A stretch of DNA of 64,000 bases. Origin: Candidatus Latescibacterota bacterium (GTDB taxonomy: Bacteria > JAAXHH01). Of the stretch, positions 16,525 through 25,766 are shown piece after piece. How positions within the stretch are numbered: position 1 is the stretch's first letter; every line of letters starts with the position of its first letter. The notes beneath the pieces were generated by a model. That model did not search any database. It saw only the letters and a list, made by a program, of their open reading frames with translations, and had not been told where the DNA came from. The translations under genes and the position numbers were made by a program. The stretch spans positions 1-64,000 of the forward strand of contig JAJEEG010000003.1 in assembly GCA_022821085.1 (NCBI GenBank), given 5' to 3'.

Positions 16525-17747
16525 CGGCGATTACGCTGCCCGACCAGCGCGGACATTTCGGGATATTCGGCGGCCGCTACGTTCCGGAGACGCTGATGAC
16601 GGCCCTGGACGAGCTGCTTGAAGTGTACGAGGCGGCGAAAGGGGACCCGGACTTCGAGGAGGAGTTCCGTTACTACCTCCGGGACTACGTGGGCCGTCCG
16701 TCCCCCCTCTACTACGCGGAGCGACTGACGCAGACCCTCGGCGGTGCGCGGATCTATCTCAAGCGGGAGGACCTGAACCACACGGGTGCCCACAAGATCA
16801 ACAACACGATCGGCCAGATCCTGCTCACCCGGCGCATGAAGAAACCACGGGTCATCGCGGAGACCGGGGCCGGCCAGCACGGCGTGGCCACGGCCACCGT
16901 GGCCGCCCGATTCGGCCTGGAATGCGACGTCTACATGGGTTCCGAGGACATGGAACGCCAGGCGCTGAACGTCTTCCGCATGCGCCTGATGGGCAGCCGG
17001 GTCATCGCCGTCGACGCGGGCAGCCGCACGCTGAAGGACGCGCTGAACGAGGCCCTGCGCGACTGGGCGACCAACGTCCGCCATACCCATTACATCATCG
17101 GATCGGTGGCGGGGCCCCATCCCTTCCCCATGCTGGTGCGTGATTTCCAGTCGGTCATCGGCCGGGAAGCGCGGGAGCAGGTCCTGGAGAAAGAAGGACG
17201 GCTTCCCGACGTGCTCGTCGCCTGCGTGGGAGGCGGCAGCAACGCCATCGGGCTCTTCCATCCCTTCCTCGGCGACGGCGTACGCCTGGTCGGCGTGGAG
17301 GGCGCGGGACACGGGCTGGATACGGGGATGCACGCGGCGACGCTGGGCCTGGGCACGCCGGGCGTGCTGCACGGCGCCATGAGCTACACCGGACAGGACG
17401 CGAACGGCCAGATCCAGGTCGCCCATTCCGTCTCCGCCGGACTCGACTATCCCGGCGTGGGACCCGAGCACAGCTACCTGAAGGACTCCGGACGTGCGGA
17501 GTACGTGAGCGTGACCGACGACGAGGCGCTGGAGGCCTTCGAACTGCTTTCCAGGGTCGAAGGGATCATACCCGCGCTCGAAAGTGCCCACGCCATCGCC
17601 CATATCGCCCGGATTGCCCCGGAAATGGATCGGGAGGAGGTCATCGTCGCCGGGCTGTCGGGCCGCGGGGACAAGGACGTCGAGCAGGTGGACGGGTTAC
17701 TGGCCGGAAACGATGAGCGCGGCGAAGGCGGAGGAGGCGCTGAATGA
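16521..17747 (+). CDS. trpB: Tryptophan synthase beta chain
   Basis: The PLP enzyme that joins indole and serine. The 408 residues have [10 protein letters not shown] near the N terminus, the PLP lysine in HTGAHKINN (Lys92), ETGAGQHG, and the phosphate-binding VGGGSNAIG loop. This is the TrpB1 type that works with TrpA, which follows with a 4-bp overlap. Confidence 0.98.
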   Translation: MTAITLPDQRGHFGIFGGRYVPETLMTALDELLEVYEAAKGDPDFEEEFRYYLRDYVGRPSPLYYAERLTQTLGGARIYLKREDLNHTGAHKINNTIGQILLTRRMKKPRVIAETGAGQHGVATATVAARFGLECDVYMGSEDMERQALNVFRMRLMGSRVIAVDAGSRTLKDALNEALRDWATNVRHTHYIIGSVAGPHPFPMLVRDFQSVIGREAREQVLEKEGRLPDVLVACVGGGSNAIGLFHPFLGDGVRLVGVEGAGHGLDTGMHAATLGLGTPGVLHGAMSYTGQDANGQIQVAHSVSAGLDYPGVGPEHSYLKDSGRAEYVSVTDDEALEAFELLSRVEGIIPALESAHAIAHIARIAPEMDREEVIVAGLSGRGDKDVEQVDGLLAGNDERGEGGGGAE

Positions 17748-18550
17748 ACCGGATCGAAGAGACTTTCGCGTCGCTGAAGTCCGCGGGCCGCAAGGCGCTG
17801 ATTCCCTACGTCATGGCGGGGGACCCGGACCTGGAAACGACGGCCGCGCTGGTCATTGAACTGGATCGCCGTGGGGCCGACCTGGTGGAACTGGGCGTGC
17901 CCTTTTCCGACCCCATCGCCGACGGCCCCACGATCCAGCGCGCCGCGCTGCGGGCCCTGAATCAGGGAACGACCCTGCGGGCCATCGTCGACACGGTAGC
18001 CTCGATCAGAAAGCAGTCCACCATACCCATCGTCTTGATGACCTACTACAACCCGGTGCTCGCCTACGGGATCGGGGACCTCTGCCGGGACGCCGCCCGC
18101 GCGGGCGTGGACGGCCTGATCGTGCCCGACCTGCCGCCGGAAGAAGGGACCGAACTGTCCGACGCCTGCCGGAGGCATGGCCTCACCGTGGTCTTCCTGG
18201 TGGCGCCCACGAGCACAGCGGCGCGGATCGAACTGGTGAGCCGGCATACCACGGGATTCGTCTACTGCGTCTCCCTGACCGGCGTAACCGGTGCGCGGGG
18301 AAAACTGGCGGACGGGGTGGACGCATTCATGGCGCAGGTGCGGTCCCACACGGACCGGCCCCTCGGACTGGGCTTCGGCATCTCGTCGCCGGAACAGGCC
18401 GGTGAGGCCGCGTGCCTGGCCGACGGGGTCATCGTGGGTAGCGCCATCATCAACGTGATGGAGGCGCACGCCGGCGAGTCGGACATGCTCCGGTCCGTGG
18501 GCGAATACGCCGCGTCGCTGCGCCGCGGCATCGACAAGGGCCGACGGTGA
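17744..18550 (+). CDS. trpA: Tryptophan synthase alpha chain
   Basis: Cleaves indole-glycerol phosphate. A 268-residue TIM barrel with the catalytic pair Glu49 and Asp60 in [36 protein letters not shown], and [10 protein letters not shown]. It ends the Trp-specific part of the cluster and is followed by the longest internal gap of the operon. Confidence 0.97.
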   Translation: MNRIEETFASLKSAGRKALIPYVMAGDPDLETTAALVIELDRRGADLVELGVPFSDPIADGPTIQRAALRALNQGTTLRAIVDTVASIRKQSTIPIVLMTYYNPVLAYGIGDLCRDAARAGVDGLIVPDLPPEEGTELSDACRRHGLTVVFLVAPTSTAARIELVSRHTTGFVYCVSLTGVTGARGKLADGVDAFMAQVRSHTDRPLGLGFGISSPEQAGEAACLADGVIVGSAIINVMEAHAGESDMLRSVGEYAASLRRGIDKGRR

Positions 18551-18749
18551 AGGCTTCGTCCGGCGAAGGACCGGCACTGGCATTATCAGGTGGTCTGACG
18601 GGATCTTGACATGGCATCTTTTTCAGGCATCGGAGGAGCGGTCAGTGGGCGTCCAGGAGACCGGACCGGTCTTCGCGGCGCCCACCTGTTTTACCCCGTT
18701 CCCGGTCTTCGCCGGGAAAAAACGGGTACGCACCAACCTGGGAGGAGTT
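18551..18749 (+). other. 199-bp internal gap between the Trp part and the Phe/Tyr part
   Basis: There is no convincing gene here. A TTGACA hexamer sits at 18606-18611 without a good -10 box at 17 nt. A stem-loop TTCCCGG-TCTTCG-CCGGGAA lies near 18702-18721 without a following T-run. A short open frame from ATG 18611 contains a Leu-Phe-Tyr codon cluster. The gap ends in the strong GGAGGAG site of the chorismate mutase gene. It might hold a second control point, but the evidence is thin. Confidence 0.4.
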
Positions 18750-19115
18750 ATGGTCCGAGGGATTCGCGGCGCTATAACCGTTGAATCGAATACAGCGGAA
18801 GCTATTCGAAGCGCTGTTCATCGGCTGCTTTCAACGATCGTGGACCGAAACGGCATCGAACTGGAACGGATCGCCAGCGTGGTTTTCTCCGTGACGAAGG
18901 ACATCGACGCGGAGTCTCCGGCCTTTGGCGCGCGGCAGATGGGGTGGACCTCGATCCCCCTGTTCTGCACGCAGGAGATGGAGGTCCCGGAGGGACTCGC
19001 CCGGTGCGTACGGGTACTGATTCATCTAAACACGGATAAATCGCAGGATGAAATCCGGCATGTGTACCTGGACGGCGCCGTCGTGCTCCGGCCGGACATC
19101 GCCGAGGGAGGATGA
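18750..19115 (+). CDS. aroH: Chorismate mutase, AroH type
   Basis: Rearranges chorismate to prephenate. The 122 residues match the small monofunctional AroH fold of Bacillus: VRGIRGAITV at the N terminus with Arg7, the SVVFSVTKDIDAE segment, RCVRVLIH, and HVYLDGAVVLRPD at the C terminus. The ATG at 18750 follows GGAGGAG, and the upstream in-frame stretch from 18606 is unlike the family. Neither tyrA nor pheA in this cluster carries a mutase domain, so this enzyme serves both. Confidence 0.94.
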   Translation: MVRGIRGAITVESNTAEAIRSAVHRLLSTIVDRNGIELERIASVVFSVTKDIDAESPAFGARQMGWTSIPLFCTQEMEVPEGLARCVRVLIHLNTDKSQDEIRHVYLDGAVVLRPDIAEGG

Positions 19116-19116
19116 A

Positions 19117-20133
19117 ATGGTGGTTGTTATGAAACTCGGGGCTTCAAAGGAACAGAAGGAGCACGTCCGGGAGACGATCCGGGCTTTCGGCTGCAAGCCA
19201 CGGGATATCCAGGGCGACGAGATGTCCATCATCTGCGTGATCGGCAATACGCTCAGCCTCGTTCCCGAACAGTTCGAGATCCTGGAGGGGGTGGACCGCG
19301 TTCAGCGCATCCAGCGGCCCTACAAGCTGGTAAGCCGGGAGGTGCAGCCGCACAAGACCCGTTTCCAGGTAGGCGACGTGACGATCGGCGGCGACGGCAT
19401 CGCCATCATCGCCGGTCCCTGCTCTGTCGAATCCTATGACCAGTTCCTGGAGGCGGCCCACCACGCACGGGCCGCGGGGGCCCACATTATACGCGGCGGG
19501 GCGTTCAAGCCCAGGACCTCGCCCTACAGCTTCCAGGGGCTCGGTGAGGAGGGCCTGAAGATCATGGCCCGGGTCAGCGAGGAAACGGGCCTGCCGACCA
19601 TCTCGGAGGTGATGGAGCCCGAGATGGAGCCCATGGTCTCCGAGTACGTGGACATGCTGCAGATCGGCGCGCGGAACATGCAGAACTATCCGCTGCTGAA
19701 CGTAGCGGGGCGCAGCAACAAGCCCGTCATGCTCAAGCGGGGCATGTCCGCCACGCTCGAGGAGATGCTGCTGGCGGCCGAGTACATCCTGGCGGCGGGG
19801 AACCACCATGTCGTCCTGTGCGAAAGGGGTATCCGGACCTTCGAGACCTGGACCCGGAACACACTCGACATCTCCGCCGTGCCCGTGCTGCAGAAATACA
19901 CCCATCTGCCCGTGTTCATCGACCCGAGCCACGGGACCGGCAACGCCGATTTCGTGGGACCGGCCGCCCGGGCGGCCGTGGCGGTGGGCGCCGACGGACT
20001 CATGATCGAGATGCATCCGACGCCGGAGCGCGCGCTGTCCGACGGGGACCAGTCCCTGACTCCGGAAGCGCTGACCTCCCTGATCCCGGAACTGAAGGCG
20101 GTCGCGACGGCCGTCAACCGTACCATCGGCTGA
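19117..20133 (+). CDS. aroF: DAHP synthase, type I-beta with ferredoxin-like domain
   Basis: Condenses PEP and erythrose 4-phosphate, the first shikimate-pathway step. Of 338 residues, about 1-70 form the ferredoxin-like regulatory domain (MVVVMKLGASKEQ start). The KDO8PS-like barrel follows with IIAGPCSVES, RGGAFKPRTSPYSFQG, LKRGMSAT and the IDPSHGTGN metal-site motif. In Thermotoga the same layout confers feedback inhibition by Tyr and Phe, likely also here. The start at 19117 follows GGGAGGA and lies one base after the aroH stop. Confidence 0.96.
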   Translation: MVVVMKLGASKEQKEHVRETIRAFGCKPRDIQGDEMSIICVIGNTLSLVPEQFEILEGVDRVQRIQRPYKLVSREVQPHKTRFQVGDVTIGGDGIAIIAGPCSVESYDQFLEAAHHARAAGAHIIRGGAFKPRTSPYSFQGLGEEGLKIMARVSEETGLPTISEVMEPEMEPMVSEYVDMLQIGARNMQNYPLLNVAGRSNKPVMLKRGMSATLEEMLLAAEYILAAGNHHVVLCERGIRTFETWTRNTLDISAVPVLQKYTHLPVFIDPSHGTGNADFVGPAARAAVAVGADGLMIEMHPTPERALSDGDQSLTPEALTSLIPELKAVATAVNRTIG

Positions 20134-20141
20134 GCTGGCCT

Positions 20142-21005
20142 ATGCGCATCACCATTATCGGGGTGGGCCTGCTGGGCGGGTCCTTCGGCATGGCGGTCCG
20201 GAAGGCGGGCGCGGCGGAACGCGTAGCGGGCGTCGACCTGGACCGGGCCGTACTGGACCGGGCCCTGGACCGCGGCGCCATCGACGCGGGGTACCTGGAT
20301 ATGGCCGAAGGGGTGGAAGGGGCCGACCTGGTCGTCCTCGCCACACCCGTGCGGTCCATCCTGGAAATGCTGCCCGGCCTTGCACCGATGCTAGGTGAGG
20401 AGACCATCCTCCTGGACCTGGGCAGCACGAAAGAGGCCATCGTTTCCGCCGTCGCCGGCCAGGCCGGCATCAGGCGGTACGTCGGCGGGCATCCCATGGC
20501 GGGAACCGAGCACACCGGCATCGATCACGCCGATGACGGGCTGTTTCAGGACGCGACGTTCGCCCTGGTACCGCCGACCGCGGCAGATGAAGGCGCGCTC
20601 GACCTGCTCATGGACCTGGTCCGCCGGATCGGGGCGCGTCCCGTCCTCATTCCCGCCGACCGCCACGACCGGATCGTCTCCGTCACCAGCCACCTGCCCT
20701 ACCTGCTGTCCGTGGTGCTGGCGCTTGCCGCGGAGAAGACGGCGCGCGAGGATAAACGCCTGGGCGAGTTCGCCGCGTCGGGATTCCGGGACACGACCCG
20801 CCTGGCCGCGTCCACCGTGCGGGTGATGGCCGACATCTGCCTGACCAACGGTCAGCCCCTGTTGCGTGGCATCGAGGACGCCAGGCGGTTGCTCGACGAC
20901 CTGGCGGCGCTGATCGAGGAAGGGCGCGAATCGGAACTGGTGAAGACGCTGACGAAGGCGAAGGAAAGCAGGGCCGCGTTGCTGGGTGAAAGGAGGACCG
21001 ATTGA
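20142..21005 (+). CDS. tyrA: Prephenate dehydrogenase
   Basis: Oxidises prephenate to 4-hydroxyphenylpyruvate for tyrosine. The 287 residues begin with the Rossmann motif IGVGLLGGSFG (5-15). GGHPMAGTEHTG, the VTSHLPYLLS segment and the FAASGFRDTTRLAAS helix are typical of the family. There is no ACT or mutase domain. An arogenate preference cannot be excluded. Confidence 0.95.
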   Translation: MRITIIGVGLLGGSFGMAVRKAGAAERVAGVDLDRAVLDRALDRGAIDAGYLDMAEGVEGADLVVLATPVRSILEMLPGLAPMLGEETILLDLGSTKEAIVSAVAGQAGIRRYVGGHPMAGTEHTGIDHADDGLFQDATFALVPPTAADEGALDLLMDLVRRIGARPVLIPADRHDRIVSVTSHLPYLLSVVLALAAEKTAREDKRLGEFAASGFRDTTRLAASTVRVMADICLTNGQPLLRGIEDARRLLDDLAALIEEGRESELVKTLTKAKESRAALLGERRTD

Positions 21006-21844
21006 AGAAGTACAGGACCGGCTTCCAGGGCGAGCTGGGAGCCTTCAGCGAGATGGCCGTGCTCGCCTATTTCGGAGACGGGGCCGAACCGGTTCCCCAC
21101 GGATGGTTCGACGACGTGTTCCGCGCCGTGGACGAGGGCAGCTGCGACTACGGAATGCTGCCCATCGAGAACACCCTGGCGGGCAGCATCCACGTCAACT
21201 ACGACCTGATGCAGGAGCACGACCTGCAGATCGTGGGCGAGATCGTGCTCCGCATCGTCCACAACCTGATGGCGAAACCGGGCGTCCGGCCGGAGGAACT
21301 CCGCCGGGTCCAGTCCCATCCCAAGGCGCTCGAACAGTGCGTCCGGTTCTTCCGGGAGCACCCATCGATGCAAGCCGAAACCGTGTACGATACCGGCGGC
21401 GCGGCCAAGATGCTCGGTGAAGGGGAAGAGCGGGACGTGGGCGTGATCGCGAGCACGCGGGCCGCGGATCGGTACGGGCTCGAGATCCTGGAGCGCGGGA
21501 TCGAAGACAACCCTCAGAACTATACGCGGTTCCTGGTCCTGGGCAGGGAGTCCGAACCACCGGAGGGTGAACGCCTGAAGACCTCCATCGTGTTCTCGGT
21601 CCCCCACGAACCCGGCATGCTGTTCAAGGCCATGAGCGTCTTCGCGCTGCGGGACATCTCCATCAACAAGATCGAATCGCGTCCCCTGGTCGGCTCCCCC
21701 TGGGAGTACCTGTTCTACCTGGATTTCGAGGGGCACGCCGAGAGCCTGCTCTGCAGCCGTGCGCTCAACCACCTCCGGGAGATCGCGGCCGACTTCAAGC
21801 TGCTGGGTTCCTACGCCGAAGGCCGTATCGTGGACCGGGTCTGA
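21002..21844 (+). CDS. pheA: Prephenate dehydratase with ACT domain
   Basis: Makes phenylpyruvate for phenylalanine. The 280 residues comprise a catalytic part with GELGAFSE, LPIENTLAGSIH and NYTRFLVLG (the TRF motif), then a C-terminal ACT domain (from about 195) with a Phe-binding-type ESRPL motif. No mutase domain is present. The start is TTG at 21002, which overlaps the tyrA TGA and follows AAGGAGG. It is the last gene of the aromatic supra-operon. Confidence 0.95.
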   Translation: MKKYRTGFQGELGAFSEMAVLAYFGDGAEPVPHGWFDDVFRAVDEGSCDYGMLPIENTLAGSIHVNYDLMQEHDLQIVGEIVLRIVHNLMAKPGVRPEELRRVQSHPKALEQCVRFFREHPSMQAETVYDTGGAAKMLGEGEERDVGVIASTRAADRYGLEILERGIEDNPQNYTRFLVLGRESEPPEGERLKTSIVFSVPHEPGMLFKAMSVFALRDISINKIESRPLVGSPWEYLFYLDFEGHAESLLCSRALNHLREIAADFKLLGSYAEGRIVDRV

Positions 21845-21856
21845 ACGGAACGCATT

Positions 21857-21916
21857 AACCCCGGCCGGACGTCCCGGCGCGTCGTGTCAACCCCGGCCGG
21901 ACGTCCCCGGCGCGTC
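21857..21916. repeat. 28-bp direct repeat at the pheA-rqcH convergence
   Basis: aaccccggccggacgtcc plus cggcgcgtcg occurs at about 21857-21884 and again at about 21889-21917, with one extra C. The second copy forms the last codons of the minus-strand rqcH gene (tail DAPGTSGRG). No classical terminator was found between these convergent genes. Confidence 0.8.
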
Positions 21917-23686
21917 GGCTTGCCGGAGTGCCAGCCCGGGTTCGACGAAGAGCGTTTTTTCGCGGGTGAAAACGACCTGTCCGGGACTGCCGTTTCTCAT
22001 CTTCCGGACGTAACGGCGTTCCGTGTAGTCTACCGGCACCGTGGTGGATCCCCGGCCTTTGCTGTACCAGGCCGCCAGGCAGGCCGCTTCGTACAGGGTC
22101 TTCCTGCTCGGCATCTGGGTCTTGTCCTCCCGCCGCAGGATCACGTGGGAACCGCCCAGGTTCCGTGCGTGCAGCCAGATGTCGTCCGGCGCCGCCGATT
22201 TCGTCAGCGCTTCGTTCTCCCGGCTGTTGCGGCCCACGAGCAGCAGGTGTCCGCTGGAGGTCAGGTACCTCCTTGGGTGGATGTCCTGTGCGGCCTTTTT
22301 GCGCGGCCGTTTCGAAGCCCCGGTTTTCGAAGCCCCGGTTTCGCGGGGTGCCTTGACCAGGCCCAGCCTGATGCAGGACCGGTGGGCTTCCTCCAGCCTT
22401 TCTTCGTCGGCGCCGCATCCCAGCTTAGCCTGGATCCCCGTGACTTCTTCCAGGCGTTTCCGGGCACGGGCGATGCGTCGGGCCACTTCATTCCGGCCGT
22501 CCCGGGCCTTGCGGGCCTGCCGGAAGTACCACCGGGCGTTCTCCGCCGGCGACAGATTGGGCTTCATGGGTATGACGACTTCCTCCCGGCCACTGCTGAA
22601 GTAGTCTTCGACCACGGCTTCCGCCGACCCCGCTTTCAGCCGGGCCAGGTGAGAGGTGATCAGTTCGCCGTACCGGCGGTATTCTTCTTCCTGCTCCACG
22701 TGAACCAGATCCTTTCCCAGGTTCTCCGTCAGGCGTTCCAGGCGCCGGATCTCATCGCGCAAGGCCCGCTGCACCTTCTGCAGCCGCTGCATGAACGCTT
22801 CTTCAGCCATTCGTTCTTCATAGAAACGTTCCGCGGCGACGCTGACGGATTCGTGGTGTTCTACCTGCGCAGCGGGCAGGGAATAGATCGGGACCGCGGA
22901 AAGGACGCGGGCCCGGCCGTCCCCCGATCTTCCGATGCAGGGTGTCCAGTCCCGGGCCCTGACGATCTGTACAAGCTCTTCCAGGCTCTGCCAGGTCCGG
23001 ACGACGCGGTCCTCCGCATCCGTGTCCGCGAAACGCTCCGCGTCCGACAGGTCCGCCCGGGCCAGGATCTCCACGGCCATATCTTTGGACAGGCCCGCGA
23101 ACGTGGCGGTCAAATGACGCGCCAGTTCCCCGGGGGTCTCCAGCGTTTCCAGGCGATCCGCCTCGGCCAGCAGTTCGCGCGTGGCTTCGCCGAGCGGCGT
23201 TTTATTCATCGGCGGAGGGAACGCGTAGGGCTCGCCGGGGGCCAGCGTCCTCTCCGTGCCCCGGATGCGCCTGAGGGTCTCCAGGATGACCTGGTCCGGC
23301 TCGGAAATGAAGACCATGACGCCCCGGTTGCCGATGAGTTCGGCGATCAGGCGATACCGGCCGGAACCCGGCGAAGACCGGCCCTGGCAATGGAGTTGCG
23401 CCACCCGTTCGAAGGGCGCCGCGTCGACCTTCTCCAGCACGCCGGGAACGAGATGGTCCCGCAGCGCGGCGAGCATCGCGGATGACACAGAGCCCTTCCT
23501 CGCGGCATCCGACAGGTGGACCCGGGAGAAACCCGGCTGCACGGAAAGCGACAGCACGCGCCGGCCCGTGCTCGTCTTCAGCACGAGGCCGATTTCCATG
23601 GGTGCGTACTGTTCGACCGCCACAATACGCTTCCCCTCCAACTCCCCGCATTCGTCTTTCACGGCCTGCAACACCAGGGCATCCAT
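21887..23686 (-). CDS. rqcH: RqcH / NFACT-family ribosome quality control protein
   Basis: Homologue of bacterial RqcH and eukaryotic Rqc2, which bind stalled 50S subunits and add C-terminal alanine tails. About 599 residues. The NFACT-N region comes first, then a coiled coil (from AAERFYEERMAEEAF onward), then the NFACT-R (DUF814) domain with GHLLLVGRNSREN and DIWLHARNLGGSHVI. The start at 23686 is chosen because it begins at the usual MDALVLQAVKDE. The longer start at 23776 overlaps a possible -10 box. A short repeat (GASKTGASK) sits in the basic linker before NFACT-R. Confidence 0.92.
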   Translation of the reverse strand: MDALVLQAVKDECGELEGKRIVAVEQYAPMEIGLVLKTSTGRRVLSLSVQPGFSRVHLSDAARKGSVSSAMLAALRDHLVPGVLEKVDAAPFERVAQLHCQGRSSPGSGRYRLIAELIGNRGVMVFISEPDQVILETLRRIRGTERTLAPGEPYAFPPPMNKTPLGEATRELLAEADRLETLETPGELARHLTATFAGLSKDMAVEILARADLSDAERFADTDAEDRVVRTWQSLEELVQIVRARDWTPCIGRSGDGRARVLSAVPIYSLPAAQVEHHESVSVAAERFYEERMAEEAFMQRLQKVQRALRDEIRRLERLTENLGKDLVHVEQEEEYRRYGELITSHLARLKAGSAEAVVEDYFSSGREEVVIPMKPNLSPAENARWYFRQARKARDGRNEVARRIARARKRLEEVTGIQAKLGCGADEERLEEAHRSCIRLGLVKAPRETGASKTGASKRPRKKAAQDIHPRRYLTSSGHLLLVGRNSRENEALTKSAAPDDIWLHARNLGGSHVILRREDKTQMPSRKTLYEAACLAAWYSKGRGSTTVPVDYTERRYVRKMRNGSPGQVVFTREKTLFVEPGLALRQADAPGTSGRG

Positions 23687-23774
23687 GTCTGCTCTATCCT
23701 GATTCCGGTTTCTGTGCGATCTGGATACGACGACGTTCCGCGTCGTCTCGGTACCGTCGCGGAACGACTTTTTC

Positions 23775-23801
23775 ATAATATAACGGGACCTGCCGCGTCA
23801 A
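23775..23801 (-). promoter_or_regulatory. Possible rqcH promoter
   Basis: Minus strand: TTGACG (23796-23801), a 15-nt spacer, then TATTAT (23775-23780). The spacer is short. If real, transcripts start after the ATG at 23776, which supports the 23686 start for rqcH. Confidence 0.4.
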
Positions 23802-23825
23802 GGGTCATGAATCTTCTTTTCGGTG

Positions 23826-23905
23826 TGCCCGGGGCGTGCGGGGGGCGTGCCCGGGGCGTGCGGGGGGCGTGCCCTGAGCGTGCCCTGAGCGTGCTGTGGG
23901 CGTGC
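23826..23905. repeat. GGGGCGTGCC-type repeat array
   Basis: About seven copies of a 10-13-bp unit (variants ggggcgtgc and ccctgagcgtg) fill the gap between the divergent rqcH and yicC genes. They end just before the yicC promoter. No gene or clear hairpin explains them. Confidence 0.85.
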
Positions 23906-23948
23906 CGGAAACGGGAAGGAACACCGCCGGACGGCCGCCAATATGTTA

Positions 23949-23977
23949 TTGACAAATCGCCGTTTAGCGTGTATTTT
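23949..23977 (+). promoter_or_regulatory. Promoter of the yicC-gmk-rpoZ operon
   Basis: TTGACA (23949-23954), 17 nt, TATTTT (23972-23977). The start of transcription would be near 23984, about 40 nt before the yicC ATG. A long run of closely spaced plus-strand genes follows. Confidence 0.8.
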
Positions 23978-24023
23978 CATGTTTCTTGGAAACAGGCCGT
24001 AACCGGGGATTCAGGGGCTTTGA

Positions 24024-24902
24024 ATGATATGCAGCATGACTGGATACGGCGCCGGGGAATCCGACCTCGCCGGCGTCCGCACCGTCGTCGAACTGCGTTC
24101 GGTTAACGGCCGGTTCTGCGACATCGCGGTACGGCTGCCGAAGTCGCTGGGTTCGCTGGAGGGCCGCGTGCGCGCGTACGTGCAGGACCAGGTGACGCGG
24201 GGCAACGTTTCGGTGTCCGTCCGGTGCGACGACGGCGATGCCGGCGCCCACGGTATACGGATCGACGCGGAGGCGGGAAGGAAGTACTGCGACGCGCTGA
24301 GGCAGCTCAAGGACGAGCTCGGCGTATCGGGCGAGGTCTCCCTCGAAATGGTCGCCGCCTACCCGGGCCTGGTGACGCCGGAGGCCGACGAAGTCGACCC
24401 GGCCGAGCGCTGGAAGGGTATCGAGGCCGCCCTCGAGCGTGCGCTCGTCGCCTTCAAGGACATGAAGCGAAACGAGGGGAAGGCGCTCGAAACCGACCTG
24501 CGCGGCAGGATCCAGGCCATTCAGGCTTTGCTGCGGTCGGTCGAGGACCGGGCGCCGGAACGGGTGGCCGAGTTCCGGGAACGCCTGCGCCACCGGATCG
24601 ACGGCCTGCTCGAAGACGGACCGGTCGACCCGCAGCGCGTGGCCATGGAGATCACCCTGTTTGCGGAGCGCAGCGACGTGACCGAGGAATGCGTCCGCAT
24701 GAACGCCCATTGCGGCGCCTTCCTGGAAGCGCTGGGGGACGACGGGAGTCCGGGCAGGCGCCTTAACTTCCTCATCCAGGAAATGAACCGGGAGATCAAT
24801 ACCATAGGCTCCAAGGGCAACGATACGGAAATCAGCCATTCCGTCATCCAGGCCAAGGAAGAGCTGGAGAAGGTCCGTGAACAGGTGCAGAACATTGAGT
24901 AA
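24024..24902 (+). CDS. yicC: YicC family protein (endoribonuclease)
   Basis: A 292-residue YicC protein. It starts MICSMTGYGAGESD, the family hallmark, and contains ELRSVNGRFCDIAVRLP near the N terminus. The C-terminal DUF1732 part ends with GRRLNFLIQEMNREINTIGSK and the SHSVIQAKEELEKVREQVQN helix. E. coli YicC is reported to act as an endoribonuclease. The gene often precedes gmk and rpoZ, as here. Confidence 0.95.
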   Translation: MICSMTGYGAGESDLAGVRTVVELRSVNGRFCDIAVRLPKSLGSLEGRVRAYVQDQVTRGNVSVSVRCDDGDAGAHGIRIDAEAGRKYCDALRQLKDELGVSGEVSLEMVAAYPGLVTPEADEVDPAERWKGIEAALERALVAFKDMKRNEGKALETDLRGRIQAIQALLRSVEDRAPERVAEFRERLRHRIDGLLEDGPVDPQRVAMEITLFAERSDVTEECVRMNAHCGAFLEALGDDGSPGRRLNFLIQEMNREINTIGSKGNDTEISHSVIQAKEELEKVREQVQNIE

Positions 24903-24930
24903 TTCCGTCGCGCCCGGCCGCACGGAGTCA

Positions 24931-25518
24931 ATGGGGTTCTGCCTGGTCCTCTCCGCGCCGTCGGGTACGGGTAAGACCACGATCGGCGAATTGCTTACGA
25001 CCGGAGACCCGACCATTGTCCGGTCCGTATCCATGACGACCCGGAAGATGCGGTCGAACGAGCGGGACGGGATCGATTACCAGTTTGTCAGCGCGGAGGA
25101 ATTCAAGGAGAAGATTCGCCAGGGCGCCTTTCTCGAATGGGCGGAGGTTTACGACGGCGTGCTGTACGGCACCCCCAGGGACGCCGTCGAGCAAATCATC
25201 CGGTCCGGGGGCGTGGCCCTGCTGGTCATCGACGTCCAGGGCGGAGGGGCCGTCAAGGCCATATTTCCGGAAGCCGTTCTGGTCTTCCTGATACCGCCTT
25301 CCCTGGACTGCCTGACGCGGCGGTTGAAACAGCGCGGCCTGGAAACGGACGAACAGATCCGCAAGCGGCTGGACAAGGCGCGCACCGAGATGAAATACCT
25401 GCCCGCGTATGACTACGGGGTCGACAATGAAGAAGGCGAGCAGCAGTCAACCGTTGACGCCATTCGGGGGATCATAGCCGCCGAACGGCGTCGCATCAGC
25501 CGATGGGAGCAGCCATGA
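24931..25518 (+). CDS. gmk: Guanylate kinase
   Basis: Phosphorylates GMP to GDP. The P-loop is APSGTGKTT near the N terminus (Ala replaces the common Gly). SMTTRKMRSNERDGIDY binds GMP, and EWAEVYDGVLYGTP and the DVQGGGAVK segment follow. The start at 24931 has GGAG upstream and gives 195 residues. A TTG at 24895 and an ATG at 24877 are longer alternatives that overlap yicC. Confidence 0.95.
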   Translation: MGFCLVLSAPSGTGKTTIGELLTTGDPTIVRSVSMTTRKMRSNERDGIDYQFVSAEEFKEKIRQGAFLEWAEVYDGVLYGTPRDAVEQIIRSGGVALLVIDVQGGGAVKAIFPEAVLVFLIPPSLDCLTRRLKQRGLETDEQIRKRLDKARTEMKYLPAYDYGVDNEEGEQQSTVDAIRGIIAAERRRISRWEQP

Positions 25519-25757
25519 ACGCCACCAAATCGACACAGTACATTTCCCAGGAGCGCATGAGGGACGTCGCCGACAACATCTACGAGGCTGTCATGGTTAC
25601 GGCCATGGAGGCGCGGCGAATCAACCTCCACAACAAGATGCTGGGCACGCAGGACGACCGCGCCGAGAAAGTGACGACCCAGGCGCTGGATCGGTTGCTC
25701 GGCGACGAGTTGAACTACGACTACCAGCCGGCCGCGGAAGACGAGGCCGTGGAGTAA
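25515..25757 (+). CDS. rpoZ: RNA polymerase omega subunit
   Basis: An 80-residue omega subunit that helps assemble RNA polymerase. The conserved core is NIYEAVMVTAMEARRIN, followed by a polar region and an acidic C terminus. The ATG at 25515 overlaps the gmk stop as ATGA. The gmk-rpoZ-coaBC order is common in bacteria. Confidence 0.92.
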   Translation: MNATKSTQYISQERMRDVADNIYEAVMVTAMEARRINLHNKMLGTQDDRAEKVTTQALDRLLGDELNYDYQPAAEDEAVE

Positions 25758-25766
25758 GGCAGCGGT

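Noticed and set aside
18702-18726. Terminator between trpA and chorismate mutase
   Set aside because: The stem TTCCCGG/CCGGGAA is followed by A residues, not T residues, and the reverse orientation also lacks a T-run after the stem.
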